Below, one piece after another: positions 27,039 to 36,021 of a stretch of 64,000 nucleotides of DNA; the stretch's first letter is position 1; every line of letters begins with the position of its first letter. A program made the translations under genes and the position numbers. Source of the DNA: Phycisphaerae bacterium (GTDB lineage: Bacteria; Planctomycetota; Phycisphaerae; UBA1845); NCBI GenBank assembly GCA_024102815.1, contig JAGFJJ010000011.1, positions 62,001 to 126,000 of the forward strand, in the 5' to 3' direction. The notes under the pieces were generated by a model. The model was not told the DNA's origin and made no database searches. It worked only from the letters and a program-made list of their open reading frames with translations.

Positions 27039-28340
27039 TCATCGTCCATTTTCTGCGACCGCTTGCGTCCGCCGATCGAGATTTTCGTCCGGTAATCCTC
27101 TGCGTCCGGCATCCGTGCGAGCGTGCCGGGTGTCGGGATCGTCGCCTCGGACCGCATCCTCGTACCGAATCGCCGGCCGCAGCGTCGTACGCGCGGGCTC
27201 CATCCCCGGCGCCGACACGCTCAATGGTAGAAGCGACCAGATCGAATCACGCCCTGTTCGCGAAGAAACGAAGAACAGCCGTCCGTCGGGTGCGAAGACC
27301 GGAGCGTAGTTGCCGCCGAAACCGTCCGTGAGACATTTCTGATCGCGCCCGTCCGCCCGTGTCACCCAGATATCCGAGGTCATGTTCGCATCGACCACGG
27401 TGGTCGCGGCGCGGTCATCGTCGGCGGCAGCGTTGCCCGCCAGGTTTGGATCGGGCACGCTGACAAACGCGATCTGCTGGCCGTCTCGACTCCACGTCGG
27501 CAATGTCAAGGCGTGCGTGGCGCTGAATGCCAGCTCGGTCGGGTAGCGCGGTTCGCCGTTGACCAGGTCGATCGTCCAAACGCTGAACAGTCGCCCTCCG
27601 CGTTCACGGGCGCGCTGGAACAGCAGTTTGTCCCCGGAAGGCGACCACTTGGGGAACAATCCGAATCCGACGAAGCGGCGTGTCGCGGCGTTGTGAACAT
27701 CAGAAATCCAAAGCTCCCACGTACCGCCGGTCTCGGGGAGGGCGCAATAGGCGAGACGCTGCCCGTCCGGCGACCAGCTCGGGTGAAGCTCGTCCGCAGG
27801 AGAATTCGTCACCTGCATCGGCGCACCACCGTCCAGATCCATGACCCAGATGTCCCAGTTCCCGGAACGATTGCTGGCAAATGCCAGTCGGCGACCGTCC
27901 GGGCTGAACACCGGCTGAACGTCGGACGCCGGATCGCTGGTGAGCTGCGTCAGCGCCACCCCATCCACGGCCTTGATGTAAATGTCGGAGTTGCGGTTGT
28001 GTCGCGTGGAGGCGAATACGAGGCGCGTTCCCGCCGGATCGACATCCGGATCAAAGTCGGAGCCCACTTCGCTGAACGTGTGCTGCTTCAGAGAGATCGA
28101 CTCGCGAAGACCGGGCGCTTGCGGTGACGTCCAGGGCAACTCGCCGAACATGTTGATCTGGTTGGCGCTCGCCGCCGCGAGGATCGCCTTTGTCGCCGGG
28201 CGGCTCGCCGTTCCCTGCGGCTGCCGGAAACACGCGCACCCGCCGCCGAACACGAGAACGCTCACGATGCCGGCCGTGGCGAGGCCGCGGATCTTTGAGC
28301 CTGTTGATTGGTCACTTGCCTGCGCCATGATTGCTGCCAT
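27039..28340 (-). CDS. TolB-like beta-propeller lipoprotein
   Basis: 433 residues. The N-terminus has a hydrophobic stretch and lipobox-like 'VLVFGGGC'. Then come at least five PD40/WD40-like TolB blades, each with the pattern '...DPAGTRLVFASTR', 'FSPDGRRLAFASNRSGNWDIWVMD', 'WSPDGQRLAYCA', 'WSPSGDKLLFQ', 'FAPDGRLFFVSSR'. It is probably a periplasmic, membrane-anchored interaction platform. The family includes TolB of the Tol-Pal system, but no tolQRA/pal genes are adjacent. Start chosen at the first ATG before the signal sequence; 28328 is possible. Heads a minus-strand unit with two small genes. Confidence 0.72.
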   Translation of the reverse strand: MAAIMAQASDQSTGSKIRGLATAGIVSVLVFGGGCACFRQPQGTASRPATKAILAAASANQINMFGELPWTSPQAPGLRESISLKQHTFSEVGSDFDPDVDPAGTRLVFASTRHNRNSDIYIKAVDGVALTQLTSDPASDVQPVFSPDGRRLAFASNRSGNWDIWVMDLDGGAPMQVTNSPADELHPSWSPDGQRLAYCALPETGGTWELWISDVHNAATRRFVGFGLFPKWSPSGDKLLFQRARERGGRLFSVWTIDLVNGEPRYPTELAFSATHALTLPTWSRDGQQIAFVSVPDPNLAGNAAADDDRAATTVVDANMTSDIWVTRADGRDQKCLTDGFGGNYAPVFAPDGRLFFVSSRTGRDSIWSLLPLSVSAPGMEPARTTLRPAIRYEDAVRGDDPDTRHARTDAGRRGLPDENLDRRTQAVAENGR

Positions 28341-28953
28341 CCACTTGACACCCCGAGTCGGCCACGCCGGATTGGTGACGGCGGCAACCGCTTTGCCGCC
28401 CGGACGTGGCACCCCGAGGTTCATCGACCGCACATCGGCCTCAGACCAGAAGTGTCCGGCACGTGCGCATGGACGAGGGAAGTACCGGATGGCACGCTGC
28501 GTCAACGCCCTATCCGTGTCCGTATGTCCGATAACCCGCTCTACTATCGACGAAGCCCCCCTCGTTTCTCCAGATGCTTCGCGTGCCTTCCAACTCGGCG
28601 CAGACTACCCATCCGCCACATCATGCCGACGCCTCCAATCTTCCGCGTCCACGCTGAGCGTTTGCATGAGGCGGGGCCAAATATGGGACCTTGTCTGTTG
28701 CCGCGAACTCCGCGCCCCGGCCTGTGAAAAATCCAGTAAAGCCTATCGCCAGTGCTGCTAATGGCTGCTAGACTGGAGAACCGAGGGTCCTGACTTGGCG
28801 CCGTATGGCGTTTGGGTCATGATCATCTGATAGACCGGGCGAACTTGTCGGAGGGGAAAGAGGCAATTCTTCCGACACATCGCAGCGCATTTCCGGTCCA
28901 CGGCAGATCGATCGAACGTCGAATGAGCGGAGTACGCCTACCGGGGGGAAGGC
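28341..28953. other. 613-bp divergent spacer
   Basis: Between the TolB-like gene (minus) and the isochorismatase-like gene (plus). Open frames in it are short or Arg/Pro-rich and lack ribosome sites; no repeat of the families described here, no convincing promoter pair. Confidence 0.45.
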
Positions 28954-29784
28954 ATGAACGCGCGCCGGAACGGTCGGAAGCTGGATTGCATTATTCTGGA
29001 TCTTAACACGCAGCGCGATTTTCTTGAGCCCGGCGGTTTACACACCGTGCTCAATCACGAGGCGCTGATTCCCGCCCTGCGGCGTTCGGTCGCATGGATA
29101 CGCCGCAATGGCGTTCCCGTCGTTTCCTCGCTGCACAGCCTGAGGCCCAAGGAAGCCCTTCCGGGCGGACGCTGGACCTACTGTGTGGAGGGCTCCACCG
29201 GCCAGCGCAAAGTGCCCTTTACGCTGCTCCCGTCGCGGCTCATCATGGAATACGACAACACGCTGAGCCTTCCCATGGAACTCGTGCGGACACATCAGCA
29301 GGTCGTGTTCCGCACCCACTCCGATGACCTTCTGACTCATCCCAAGGCCGACCGACTCCTTACCCAGGCCGACGCAGGCGAATTTATCGTTCTGGGAAAC
29401 ACGATCGAGGGTGCCGTGAAGGCCGTCACGCTGGGACTCCTTGCCCGCGGCAAGAGCGTGTCCATTGTGGCCGATGCCTGCGGCTATTGCGATCCCGGCG
29501 CGGCCGACCTCGCCGTCCGCCAGATGTCCGCCAAGGGAGCCCAGATCATCGCCGTCGACCAGCTCGCGTCCCGGCGCCTTTCGGGACGGCGGCGCTTCCG
29601 ATCAAGCGTGGTGTTCGCTCCCGGAGAGAACGGAAATGGTCACACGGGCGGCAACGGCAACGGCCACGCTCCATCGAGACTCTCGCGGGTCCGAGCCATG
29701 TTCCTGAGCCGACCCCGAGCCGCTTCCTCGAGAAAGCGCCAGCGACCGGGCAGCGACAGCCGCAGGGCCGAAGCCGACGTCTGA
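28954..29784 (+). CDS. isochorismatase-like hydrolase-fold protein, catalytic Cys absent
   Basis: 276 residues. Residues about 10-205 have the isochorismatase/cysteine hydrolase fold: 'CIILDLNTQRDFLEPGG' supplies the usual Asp, and the core strands 'PVVSSLHS' and 'FIVLGNTIEGAVKAVTLGLLARG' follow. In active members the last segment reads G-x-x-T-x-x-C-V; here the Cys position is Gly ('NTIEGAV'), so ordinary hydrolase chemistry is unlikely. The last 70 residues are a low-complexity tail (Gly/Asn/His repeats, then Arg/Ser-rich), possibly nucleic-acid binding. The ATG follows 'GGGGGGAAGGC'. Confidence 0.68.
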   Translation: MNARRNGRKLDCIILDLNTQRDFLEPGGLHTVLNHEALIPALRRSVAWIRRNGVPVVSSLHSLRPKEALPGGRWTYCVEGSTGQRKVPFTLLPSRLIMEYDNTLSLPMELVRTHQQVVFRTHSDDLLTHPKADRLLTQADAGEFIVLGNTIEGAVKAVTLGLLARGKSVSIVADACGYCDPGAADLAVRQMSAKGAQIIAVDQLASRRLSGRRRFRSSVVFAPGENGNGHTGGNGNGHAPSRLSRVRAMFLSRPRAASSRKRQRPGSDSRRAEADV

Positions 29785-29867
29785 GGATCAGCTCCAGAAA
29801 ACGACGATGCGCGCGGGTACAAAACACGCGTCATTCGCCGGCGCCCGGTAGCGAACCTCTCGAGACA

Positions 29868-29897
29868 TTGGCATCCCTTCCCCTGCGCCCGCATAAT
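29868..29897 (+). promoter_or_regulatory. selB promoter, leaderless arrangement
   Basis: TTGGCA (29868-29873), 18-base spacer, CATAAT (29892-29897). Only 7 bases separate the -10 box from the selB ATG, so transcription would start at or next to the start codon. No ribosome site is present, which fits a leaderless message. Confidence 0.6.
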
Positions 29898-29904
29898 CGC
29901 CCAC

Positions 29905-31878
29905 ATGGCCGCCCGATCCGATGCCGCTCCGCCGTCTCCTCGAGATTCCCACGAAGTACGCCATCTCATTCTGGGCACCGCCGGTCACATCGATCACGGC
30001 AAGTCCACCCTGATTCGCGCCCTGACCGGCACCGACCCGGACCGCCTGCCGGAGGAGCAGCGCCGCGGCATGACCATCGAGCTCGGCTTCGCCGCCCTCG
30101 ACCTCGGCGACGCACGCTTCGGCGTCGTGGATGTGCCGGGCCACGAGCGGTTCGTACGAACGATGGTCTCCGGAGCGACAGGCATCGACTTGGCGCTACT
30201 GGTCATCGCCGCCGACGACTCCGTCATGCCCCAGACGATCGAGCACCTGGAGATCCTCGATCTGCTCGGTGTACGCAAAGGCGTCGTAGCCCTCACCAAG
30301 ATCGACGCCGTGGAGCCTTCGCTGATCGAGCTGGTCGAAGAGGAAATTCAGGAACTGCTCTCCGGAACCGGGTTGGAAGGCGCCCCGGTGATCCCTGTAT
30401 CCTCCCTCACCGGCGAAGGCCTGGACAGACTCCGGGACACCCTTCGCGGCATTGCATTCGATCTCCCCGTTGCGTCGAACTTTCCACCGTTCCGCATGGC
30501 CGTCGACCGCGTCTTCACGGTTCAGGGACGGGGTACGGTGGTGACGGGCTCCGTGCAGCACGGCCGCACCGACGTCGGCCAGACGCTTGTCGTCTGGCCG
30601 GGCGGACACGAGGTCAAAATCCGCGGCCTCCAAAGCCACGGGCAGACATCGGAATCCGTGGAACGCGGACAACGCGCGGCCGTCAACGTCATCGGCGTCG
30701 AACGCGAAGTCCTCGAACGCGGCGTGGAGCTCGTTACTCCGGGGTACTTTCAGCCATCGCATCTTCTGGACGTCGAGATCCGGTGCGCGCGAAGTGCTCC
30801 CCGACCGCTGAAGTCCGCGCGCGTTGTGCGCCTGGGCCTGGGCACCACGGAGGCAAACGCTCGCGTCATTCTCTACGACCGCCAGGAGATTGACCCCGGT
30901 GAGACGGCTTTCGCCCAATTGCGCTGCGGACAGCCGCTGATCTGTTCCTTCGGGCAACGGTTTATTCTTCGCGATGAAAACGCCTCCGCCACCCTCGGCG
31001 GTGGTCGCGTATTGCGACCGGCCGCCCGTCGCAGGCGCCGTGGTACAGAGGAAGAAAACGAGAACCTTCGGCGCCTCGCGGAAGGCGATCCCGCCAGCCG
31101 CCTCGAAATCGTCCTCCGCGATGCGGGCTTTGCGTTTCCCAGCGAACCCATTCTCTCTGTCAGGGCCGGGCTGGAGCCAAACGAAGTGCAACCGCTGTTC
31201 GAGCAATTGGAACAGGGTTCGAGACTGCTCCGCCTGGCGGGAACGGAATCACGCTACGTCCCGGCTGCCCTCGACGACCTCATCGCCCGACTCACCAATT
31301 GGCTGGAGCGCTATCATCGCCAGCACCCGGAACTCCCCGGCCGCAAATCCGCCGCGGTCGTCGGATGGCTGGAACGCATGACCTCGCCGCAACTTGCCAA
31401 GCCGCTTTTCGAGGCCATACTCCAGCGCCGCGTTGTGCGACCGTTCGGCGAATTCGTTTGCCTCCCCGCTTTCGCACCCTCACTGTCGGCCGCCGAAGAA
31501 AAGGCACTCCGCGAGATGGTGAAACAGATCCGTGAGGGAGGATTCACCCCGCCCACGCTCGACGCGTTTTCCGGAAAATCGGCGGCCGATCGCAAGAAGG
31601 CGGAGCGGCTCGCGGAACTCGCCGTCGCCATGGGCGAACTCGTGGTCATCGAGCCGAAAATGTACCTGCACCGGGATCAGGAAGGGCATCTTCGAGAAGA
31701 GGTAGCCGGGTTGATCCAAAGGGACGGTCCGGCAACCGTTGCCGAAATCCGCGAGGCCCTGGGATCCAGTCGCAAGTACGTGGTCCCTTTCGTGGAATAC
31801 CTCGACCGCATCGGATTTACGAGGCGGGTGGGCGATCGACGGGAAGTGACCGGTGACACGGCCGGCGTCGGAGAATAG
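29905..31878 (+). CDS. selB: selenocysteine-specific elongation factor SelB
   Basis: 657 residues. Carries Sec-tRNA to the ribosome at UGA codons marked by a SECIS hairpin. GTPase motifs: 'GTAGHIDHGKST', 'RGMTIELGF', 'DVPGHERF', 'TKID'. EF-Tu-like domains 2 and 3 follow ('VDRVFTVQGRGTVVTGSV', 'FILRDENASATLGGGRVL'). The SelB-specific winged-helix region spans about residues 385-650 and ends with 'SSRKYVVPFVEYLDRIGFTRRVGD'. Full length. selA starts 24 bases after the stop. Confidence 0.95.
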   Translation: MAARSDAAPPSPRDSHEVRHLILGTAGHIDHGKSTLIRALTGTDPDRLPEEQRRGMTIELGFAALDLGDARFGVVDVPGHERFVRTMVSGATGIDLALLVIAADDSVMPQTIEHLEILDLLGVRKGVVALTKIDAVEPSLIELVEEEIQELLSGTGLEGAPVIPVSSLTGEGLDRLRDTLRGIAFDLPVASNFPPFRMAVDRVFTVQGRGTVVTGSVQHGRTDVGQTLVVWPGGHEVKIRGLQSHGQTSESVERGQRAAVNVIGVEREVLERGVELVTPGYFQPSHLLDVEIRCARSAPRPLKSARVVRLGLGTTEANARVILYDRQEIDPGETAFAQLRCGQPLICSFGQRFILRDENASATLGGGRVLRPAARRRRRGTEEENENLRRLAEGDPASRLEIVLRDAGFAFPSEPILSVRAGLEPNEVQPLFEQLEQGSRLLRLAGTESRYVPAALDDLIARLTNWLERYHRQHPELPGRKSAAVVGWLERMTSPQLAKPLFEAILQRRVVRPFGEFVCLPAFAPSLSAAEEKALREMVKQIREGGFTPPTLDAFSGKSAADRKKAERLAELAVAMGELVVIEPKMYLHRDQEGHLREEVAGLIQRDGPATVAEIREALGSSRKYVVPFVEYLDRIGFTRRVGDRREVTGDTAGVGE

Positions 31879-31902
31879 GATCGCCGATCCGGAGAATGGA
31901 CC

Positions 31903-33354
31903 ATGAGTCAACCTGCCCGCGAATTGCTGCGAAGCCTTCCATCGGTCTCCTCGCTGCTTGAACACGAAGAAGTCGCCGACTGGTTGCAGGGACTTCCGCG
32001 ATCCCTGGTGGTCTTGTCCCTCCAGTCCGCCCTGGAGAACTTCCGCCGCGAGATTCTCGCCGGGCGTATTTTCGAGCCGGTCGATGATTCCGTGGTCCTG
32101 GCGGTCGCCGAGGAAGAGCTTCTCCGCCGTTCAATGCCCAGCCTGAGGCGGGTCATCAACGCGACCGGCATCGTCCTGCACACCGGACTGGGCCGGGCAC
32201 CACTCTCCGCCGCCGCGATTGAAGCGGTGGCTGAGGGCTGCGGCGGCTATTGCTCCCTCGAAATCGACCTCGAAACCGGCCGCCGAGGGCACCGCTCCGC
32301 GCATGTCACCGAATTGCTGCGGGAACTCACCGGCGCCGAATCCGGCATGGTGGTGAACAACAACGCGGCCGCAACGCTGCACATACTGCACACTTTCGCC
32401 CGCGGGCGGGAAGTGATCGTGTCTCGCGGGCAACTGGTCGAAATCGGCGGCAGCTATCGGCTCCCGGACGTCATGAGCGCCGGCGGCGCCATGCTCCGCG
32501 AAGTGGGCACCACCAACCGCACGCGCATCTCCGACTACGAGCGGGCCATCAGCGAGAACACCGCCCTGCTGCTTCGCGTTCACACCAGCAATTACCGCAT
32601 TGTGGGATTCACCGAGGACGTCGATATCGCGTCACTTGCGGCACTCACGAAGCGTCACCAGTTGCTTGCCGTCGATGATCTCGGCAGCGGAGCCTTGTTC
32701 GATCTCTCGGCCTACGGCCTCCCCCAGGAGCCACACGTCGCGGCGTCCATCGCCGCCGGGGCGGATCTGGTGTGCTTTTCCGGCGACAAGCTGCTCGGCG
32801 GACCGCAGTGCGGAATCATCGTCGGCCGGCGGGCGCTCATCGATGAACTCCAGTCCGGGGCACTCGCTCGGGCCCTCCGCGTGGACAAGATGACGCTGCT
32901 GGCACTCGAGGCGACGCTCCGTCAATACCTCGATCGGGACGAAGCCCTGGCATCGGTCCCCACCCTCGCCATGATCTCGGCCACCACCGAGGAGTTGGCC
33001 GAGAGGGCAAGCCGCCTGAGCGACCGGCTCCGGGAAGCAGCGCCGGGTGAGAGGTTCTACGTCGGCTCGGACGTCAGCCTTGTCGGCGGAGGCTCCATGC
33101 CGGGCCAGGAACTGCCCACCGTAGTGGTTCAGTGGCGACCAGTGGCGTGCGGGGCCGAGCAGCTCGCCCGGCTGCTCCGCGAAAACGAGACCCCCGTGGT
33201 GTGTCGAGTTCGGGACGACGCCCTCTTTTTCGACCTGCGGACGATCCAGGACGACGATCTCGATGATCTGGCCGAGGCTGTCGGCGCCGTCTGCGCCGAG
33301 GCCGGACGTGACGACGACGGCCCCTCGACGGGAATTCGGTTGCCCATTTTGTGA
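31903..33354 (+). CDS. selA: L-seryl-tRNA(Sec) selenium transferase SelA
   Basis: 483 residues, PLP enzyme converting Ser-tRNA(Sec) to Sec-tRNA(Sec) with selenophosphate. N-terminal tRNA-binding helices ('LRSLPSVSSLLEH'), then 'RRVINATGIVLHTGLGRAPL', 'VVNNNAAATLHIL' and the PLP Lys in 'CFSGDKLLGGPQ' (about residue 296). Length typical. It follows selB, the reverse of the more common selA-selB order. selD and selC are not in the window. Confidence 0.95.
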   Translation: MSQPARELLRSLPSVSSLLEHEEVADWLQGLPRSLVVLSLQSALENFRREILAGRIFEPVDDSVVLAVAEEELLRRSMPSLRRVINATGIVLHTGLGRAPLSAAAIEAVAEGCGGYCSLEIDLETGRRGHRSAHVTELLRELTGAESGMVVNNNAAATLHILHTFARGREVIVSRGQLVEIGGSYRLPDVMSAGGAMLREVGTTNRTRISDYERAISENTALLLRVHTSNYRIVGFTEDVDIASLAALTKRHQLLAVDDLGSGALFDLSAYGLPQEPHVAASIAAGADLVCFSGDKLLGGPQCGIIVGRRALIDELQSGALARALRVDKMTLLALEATLRQYLDRDEALASVPTLAMISATTEELAERASRLSDRLREAAPGERFYVGSDVSLVGGGSMPGQELPTVVVQWRPVACGAEQLARLLRENETPVVCRVRDDALFFDLRTIQDDDLDDLAEAVGAVCAEAGRDDDGPSTGIRLPIL

Positions 33355-33390
33355 CGGATCCCCCGGCAGCCATGGAGCCGGGTTCCGGAA

Positions 33391-33420
33391 TTGGACGAAA
33401 AGAACTGCTTTGACTATATT
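33391..33420 (+). promoter_or_regulatory. promoter of the small basic gene after selA
   Basis: TTGGAC (33391-33396), 18-base spacer, TATATT (33415-33420), 63 bases before the ATG at 33484. It suggests that gene is transcribed independently of selBA. Confidence 0.55.
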
Positions 33421-33483
33421 GCTTCGCTCCCGCGGCGGCTGGCGTCGCGGTGATTTGCCTGAATGTGAGGTTCGAAAGCTCGA

Positions 33484-33693
33484 ATGCCCAGACCGACCAA
33501 AGCCATTCGCCGAATCAAGCTTAACGCCGCCGAGGAATACAAGCGCGGGGACAAAAAGAAAGCCTACGAGCAATGGGAGAAGGCCGCCGCCCAGCGCAAG
33601 GAACACACCGACAAGAAGCGGAAGCGCGGGCAGTTTGCCCCCGGCGCCCAGGAATCCTCGGAAGGTGAATCCACCGGCGAAGCGGCTTCCTGA
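33484..33693 (+). CDS. small Lys-rich protein
   Basis: 69 residues. The first 45 are helical and very basic ('IRRIKLNAAEEYKRGDKKKAYEQW'), TPR-helix-like. The rest is Ser/Glu/Gly-rich and disordered. No family recognised. Its own promoter at 33391 and a hairpin at 33711 frame it as a separate unit. Possibly RNA- or ribosome-associated, on composition only. Confidence 0.6.
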   Translation: MPRPTKAIRRIKLNAAEEYKRGDKKKAYEQWEKAAAQRKEHTDKKRKRGQFAPGAQESSEGESTGEAAS

Positions 33694-33710
33694 GTCTCCC
33701 CTTACCATCT

Positions 33711-33726
33711 TCCGGCGCACGCCGGA
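33711..33726 (+). terminator. short GC hairpin after the small basic gene
   Basis: TCCGGCGCACGCCGGA folds on itself, 18 bases after the stop. No T-run. A diverged relative, TCCGACACATGCCGGA, occurs at 34770-34785, so it may be a repeat as well. Confidence 0.35.
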
Positions 33727-33828
33727 GTCCAAAGGGATACGTTCACGACGCGTCCTCGATCCCGGCCTTTGCCACAATGAAGTTGCGGCTCGCCATGCTT
33801 GAAGCATTCTGCTGTCGATGGTCAGGCG

Positions 33829-34692
33829 TTACGCGCCGTAATATCGCTCTACGGGCAGACGCGTTCGAGATGTCACCGTCTCCGCGATGGCGTCCACTTG
33901 TTCGTCCGAAAGTGCCGTGACGTACGACTCCGCCGGGCGGCGGGCCACGGTGTAGATTTGCACGAGGCTGATCCGCCCCCCTCCCGCAATGACCTCCAGA
34001 AGTCGATCGCAGAACGCGTCGAGCTCCGCGCGCGGCGGCGGCTCGCCATCCAACCGAAGGAACAGGGCCTGAATTACGACCGGTCGAACCCGGGCGGCCG
34101 CGCTAATCTGTTCGACCACATGCTTCAGCGGGTAGTTCGGCCGATTGACGACGCGATAGTATTCCTCCGTTCCCGCATCCAGCTTGGCCCAGATTTCGCC
34201 GTTGTTTTCGTCAAGAATGCGCAGCCCGCGTGCAACGCTCGGCCGCGTCAGATAGCAGGCGTCGGTAATCAGGATGATCTTTGCGTTTTCGAGACCGGCG
34301 GCAGACTTGCACTCCGCCGCGATCTGCACGCATTCCGCGAACAGCGGGCACGTCGTGGGCTCGCCGTCGCCCGAGAAAGCGATATCGTTGATGCGCTGCA
34401 AGTCTCCGGGAACCTCGGCAAACGCCGGATCTTGAAACAGTTCGCCGGATGTCGCCAGCCGCAGCATCTCCTTCAACTCCACCCGCAAGCGCTGGGGATC
34501 GACGTCGCGAACCCGCGGAACCACGGTGCGGTCCACCTGGCAGTAAATGCAGTCGAAGTTGCAGGCCGTGTCCGGATTGAGATTTACCCCGATACTCAGA
34601 CCCCGGCTCCGCCGGGAGATGACCGGGTAGACGTAGTAATTGGCCCGCCAGTCGCGGGGATGATGCTGAAATTGGGGTAACGTCTGCGGCAT
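33829..34692 (-). CDS. radical SAM protein, TYW1/wyosine-like
   Basis: 287 residues. The [4Fe-4S]/SAM motif Cys-x3-Cys-x2-Cys is in 'TACNFDCIYCQVDR', preceded by 'GLSIGVNLNPD'; 'IAFSGDGEPTTCP' is the SAM-binding GGE-like segment. This set is characteristic of the COG0731 group, which includes wyosine-type tRNA enzymes and uncharacterised bacterial relatives. Bacteria normally lack wyosine, so the substrate is open. Start at 34692; an upstream ATG at 34725 has no better ribosome site. Confidence 0.75.
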   Translation of the reverse strand: MPQTLPQFQHHPRDWRANYYVYPVISRRSRGLSIGVNLNPDTACNFDCIYCQVDRTVVPRVRDVDPQRLRVELKEMLRLATSGELFQDPAFAEVPGDLQRINDIAFSGDGEPTTCPLFAECVQIAAECKSAAGLENAKIILITDACYLTRPSVARGLRILDENNGEIWAKLDAGTEEYYRVVNRPNYPLKHVVEQISAAARVRPVVIQALFLRLDGEPPPRAELDAFCDRLLEVIAGGGRISLVQIYTVARRPAESYVTALSDEQVDAIAETVTSRTRLPVERYYGA

Positions 34693-34858
34693 GTCGAATC
34701 TACCGGTGAAGCTGCCTCCGGCCATTCGAGCGGGCCGTGGCTATACGTCGCGCCGCTGCTCCGACACATGCCGGAGTCCAGGTTGGCAGGCCGGGCTGAG
34801 TTCAACGCGGGCGCGTACATGACGCAAGCCAACGCTGGCGGGTCGCTCCAATCGGCCG

Positions 34859-36004
34859 CTATTCACTATAGTCAAGATAGCCGCGCTTGGCGCAATGGTC
34901 GAACAACTCATCGATGGTGCGGAAAACGGACGTGGCCGTTTCGGTGATGAATGGTGACGGGTCGGCCTTGGGTCGCCAGATGACGTAGACTTCCTTGGTC
35001 CCCTCGAAAGCGTGCTGAAGCTCGCGCTCCACTCCGGAGGAAATACCGGGGCGACCGCCGGGAAGCTCGGGAACATAGCTTACGATGATGTCCGACTGAT
35101 CGATAAGCTTGAAATCGCGGGCGTAAATCTGGGCGTCAACGTCGCGGGCGATCTGGCTGACTTCTGAAGCGCGAAACACGACCGCCCTTCCGTTGGCCTT
35201 TACGGTGAAAGTCTCTTCGCCACGCTTGGTCGCTTCTCCCGCTTCGTAGAGCAACCGCTTTTCATCAACGTCTGCGGGATCGAACGTGATGAAATGCTCG
35301 GCCAACGCGGAGCGGAACGCATCAATCTCGGCGAGCACGTCGGGCATTTCCAGCACGTGCGTCATGGGGAACGACGGATAAACCCGCTTGCGCTGGGGCT
35401 CGAACATCAGCCGGTAGAGCGACTGCGCAGCGATTTCCTCATTCGGGCGAGAAAGTACAATTGACCGCCCAAATCCCCCGATGGACTCCGCCAGGGCCTC
35501 GGTTACGACAATCTCCTCCTCCCGCCAGACGAGAATGTCCTTGAGCGTGTGGGCAATTTCATGTTCGCGCGTGAGCCGCTCGTGGACGGCATCGACGTTG
35601 TCCACCATCGTGACATACAGGTCGGCGTCCAGATCGCGCATGTGGGGGTGATCGTACGCCAGGAACAATCCGTGCTTCCAGCGAAACGTGGCGTGCGTGT
35701 TGACGATCAGACTCCTGCCTGCGGCGGCGGCAGCGAGGATATCTTTGAAAACGCTGCGACGCAGGGTCTGCAAACGCTGGCGGGAAAGATCGAGAATGCG
35801 CGGCTGCACGACATCGGGCGCCTCCGCGTACATTCTCTCGCCGACGTTAAACAGGGCAATTTCCTTGCCCCGATCGGCGGCATATTTCACAACGCGTTCT
35901 AGAAAAGGTCTTTTGTCAAGTCCGACCTGCCCTGTCAAGACAGCTCGGACGCCCCGCCGACGGTCTCGTCCGGCGGATGTATCGGATATGGAGCGCTGAG
36001 GCAT
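34859..36004 (-). CDS. kinase-like NTPase with deoxyribosyltransferase-like tail
   Basis: 381 residues. The N-terminal third resembles adenylate-kinase-type P-loop proteins ('VLTGQVGLDKRPFLERVV', then 'SLIVNTHATFRWKHG', 'DLYVTMVDNVDAVHERL'). The P-loop is irregular: Lys is followed by Arg where Ser/Thr is expected. The C-terminal 100 residues ('DIIVSYVPELPGGRPGISSGVERELQHAF', 'KEVYVIW') recall nucleoside deoxyribosyltransferase-type folds, where one finds Asp and Glu in such contexts. Both comparisons are from memory and weak. It starts 18 bases after the CAP-domain lipoprotein. Confidence 0.55.
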   Translation of the reverse strand: MPQRSISDTSAGRDRRRGVRAVLTGQVGLDKRPFLERVVKYAADRGKEIALFNVGERMYAEAPDVVQPRILDLSRQRLQTLRRSVFKDILAAAAAGRSLIVNTHATFRWKHGLFLAYDHPHMRDLDADLYVTMVDNVDAVHERLTREHEIAHTLKDILVWREEEIVVTEALAESIGGFGRSIVLSRPNEEIAAQSLYRLMFEPQRKRVYPSFPMTHVLEMPDVLAEIDAFRSALAEHFITFDPADVDEKRLLYEAGEATKRGEETFTVKANGRAVVFRASEVSQIARDVDAQIYARDFKLIDQSDIIVSYVPELPGGRPGISSGVERELQHAFEGTKEVYVIWRPKADPSPFITETATSVFRTIDELFDHCAKRGYLDYSE

Positions 36005-36021
36005 GTGCTCTCGTGAAACGG

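Noticed and set aside
29785..34000. tRNA-Sec gene near selBA
   Set aside because: No T-arm consensus with a flanking acceptor stem was found; the GGTTCGAAAG at 33470 does not fit the T-loop pattern and has no partner stems.
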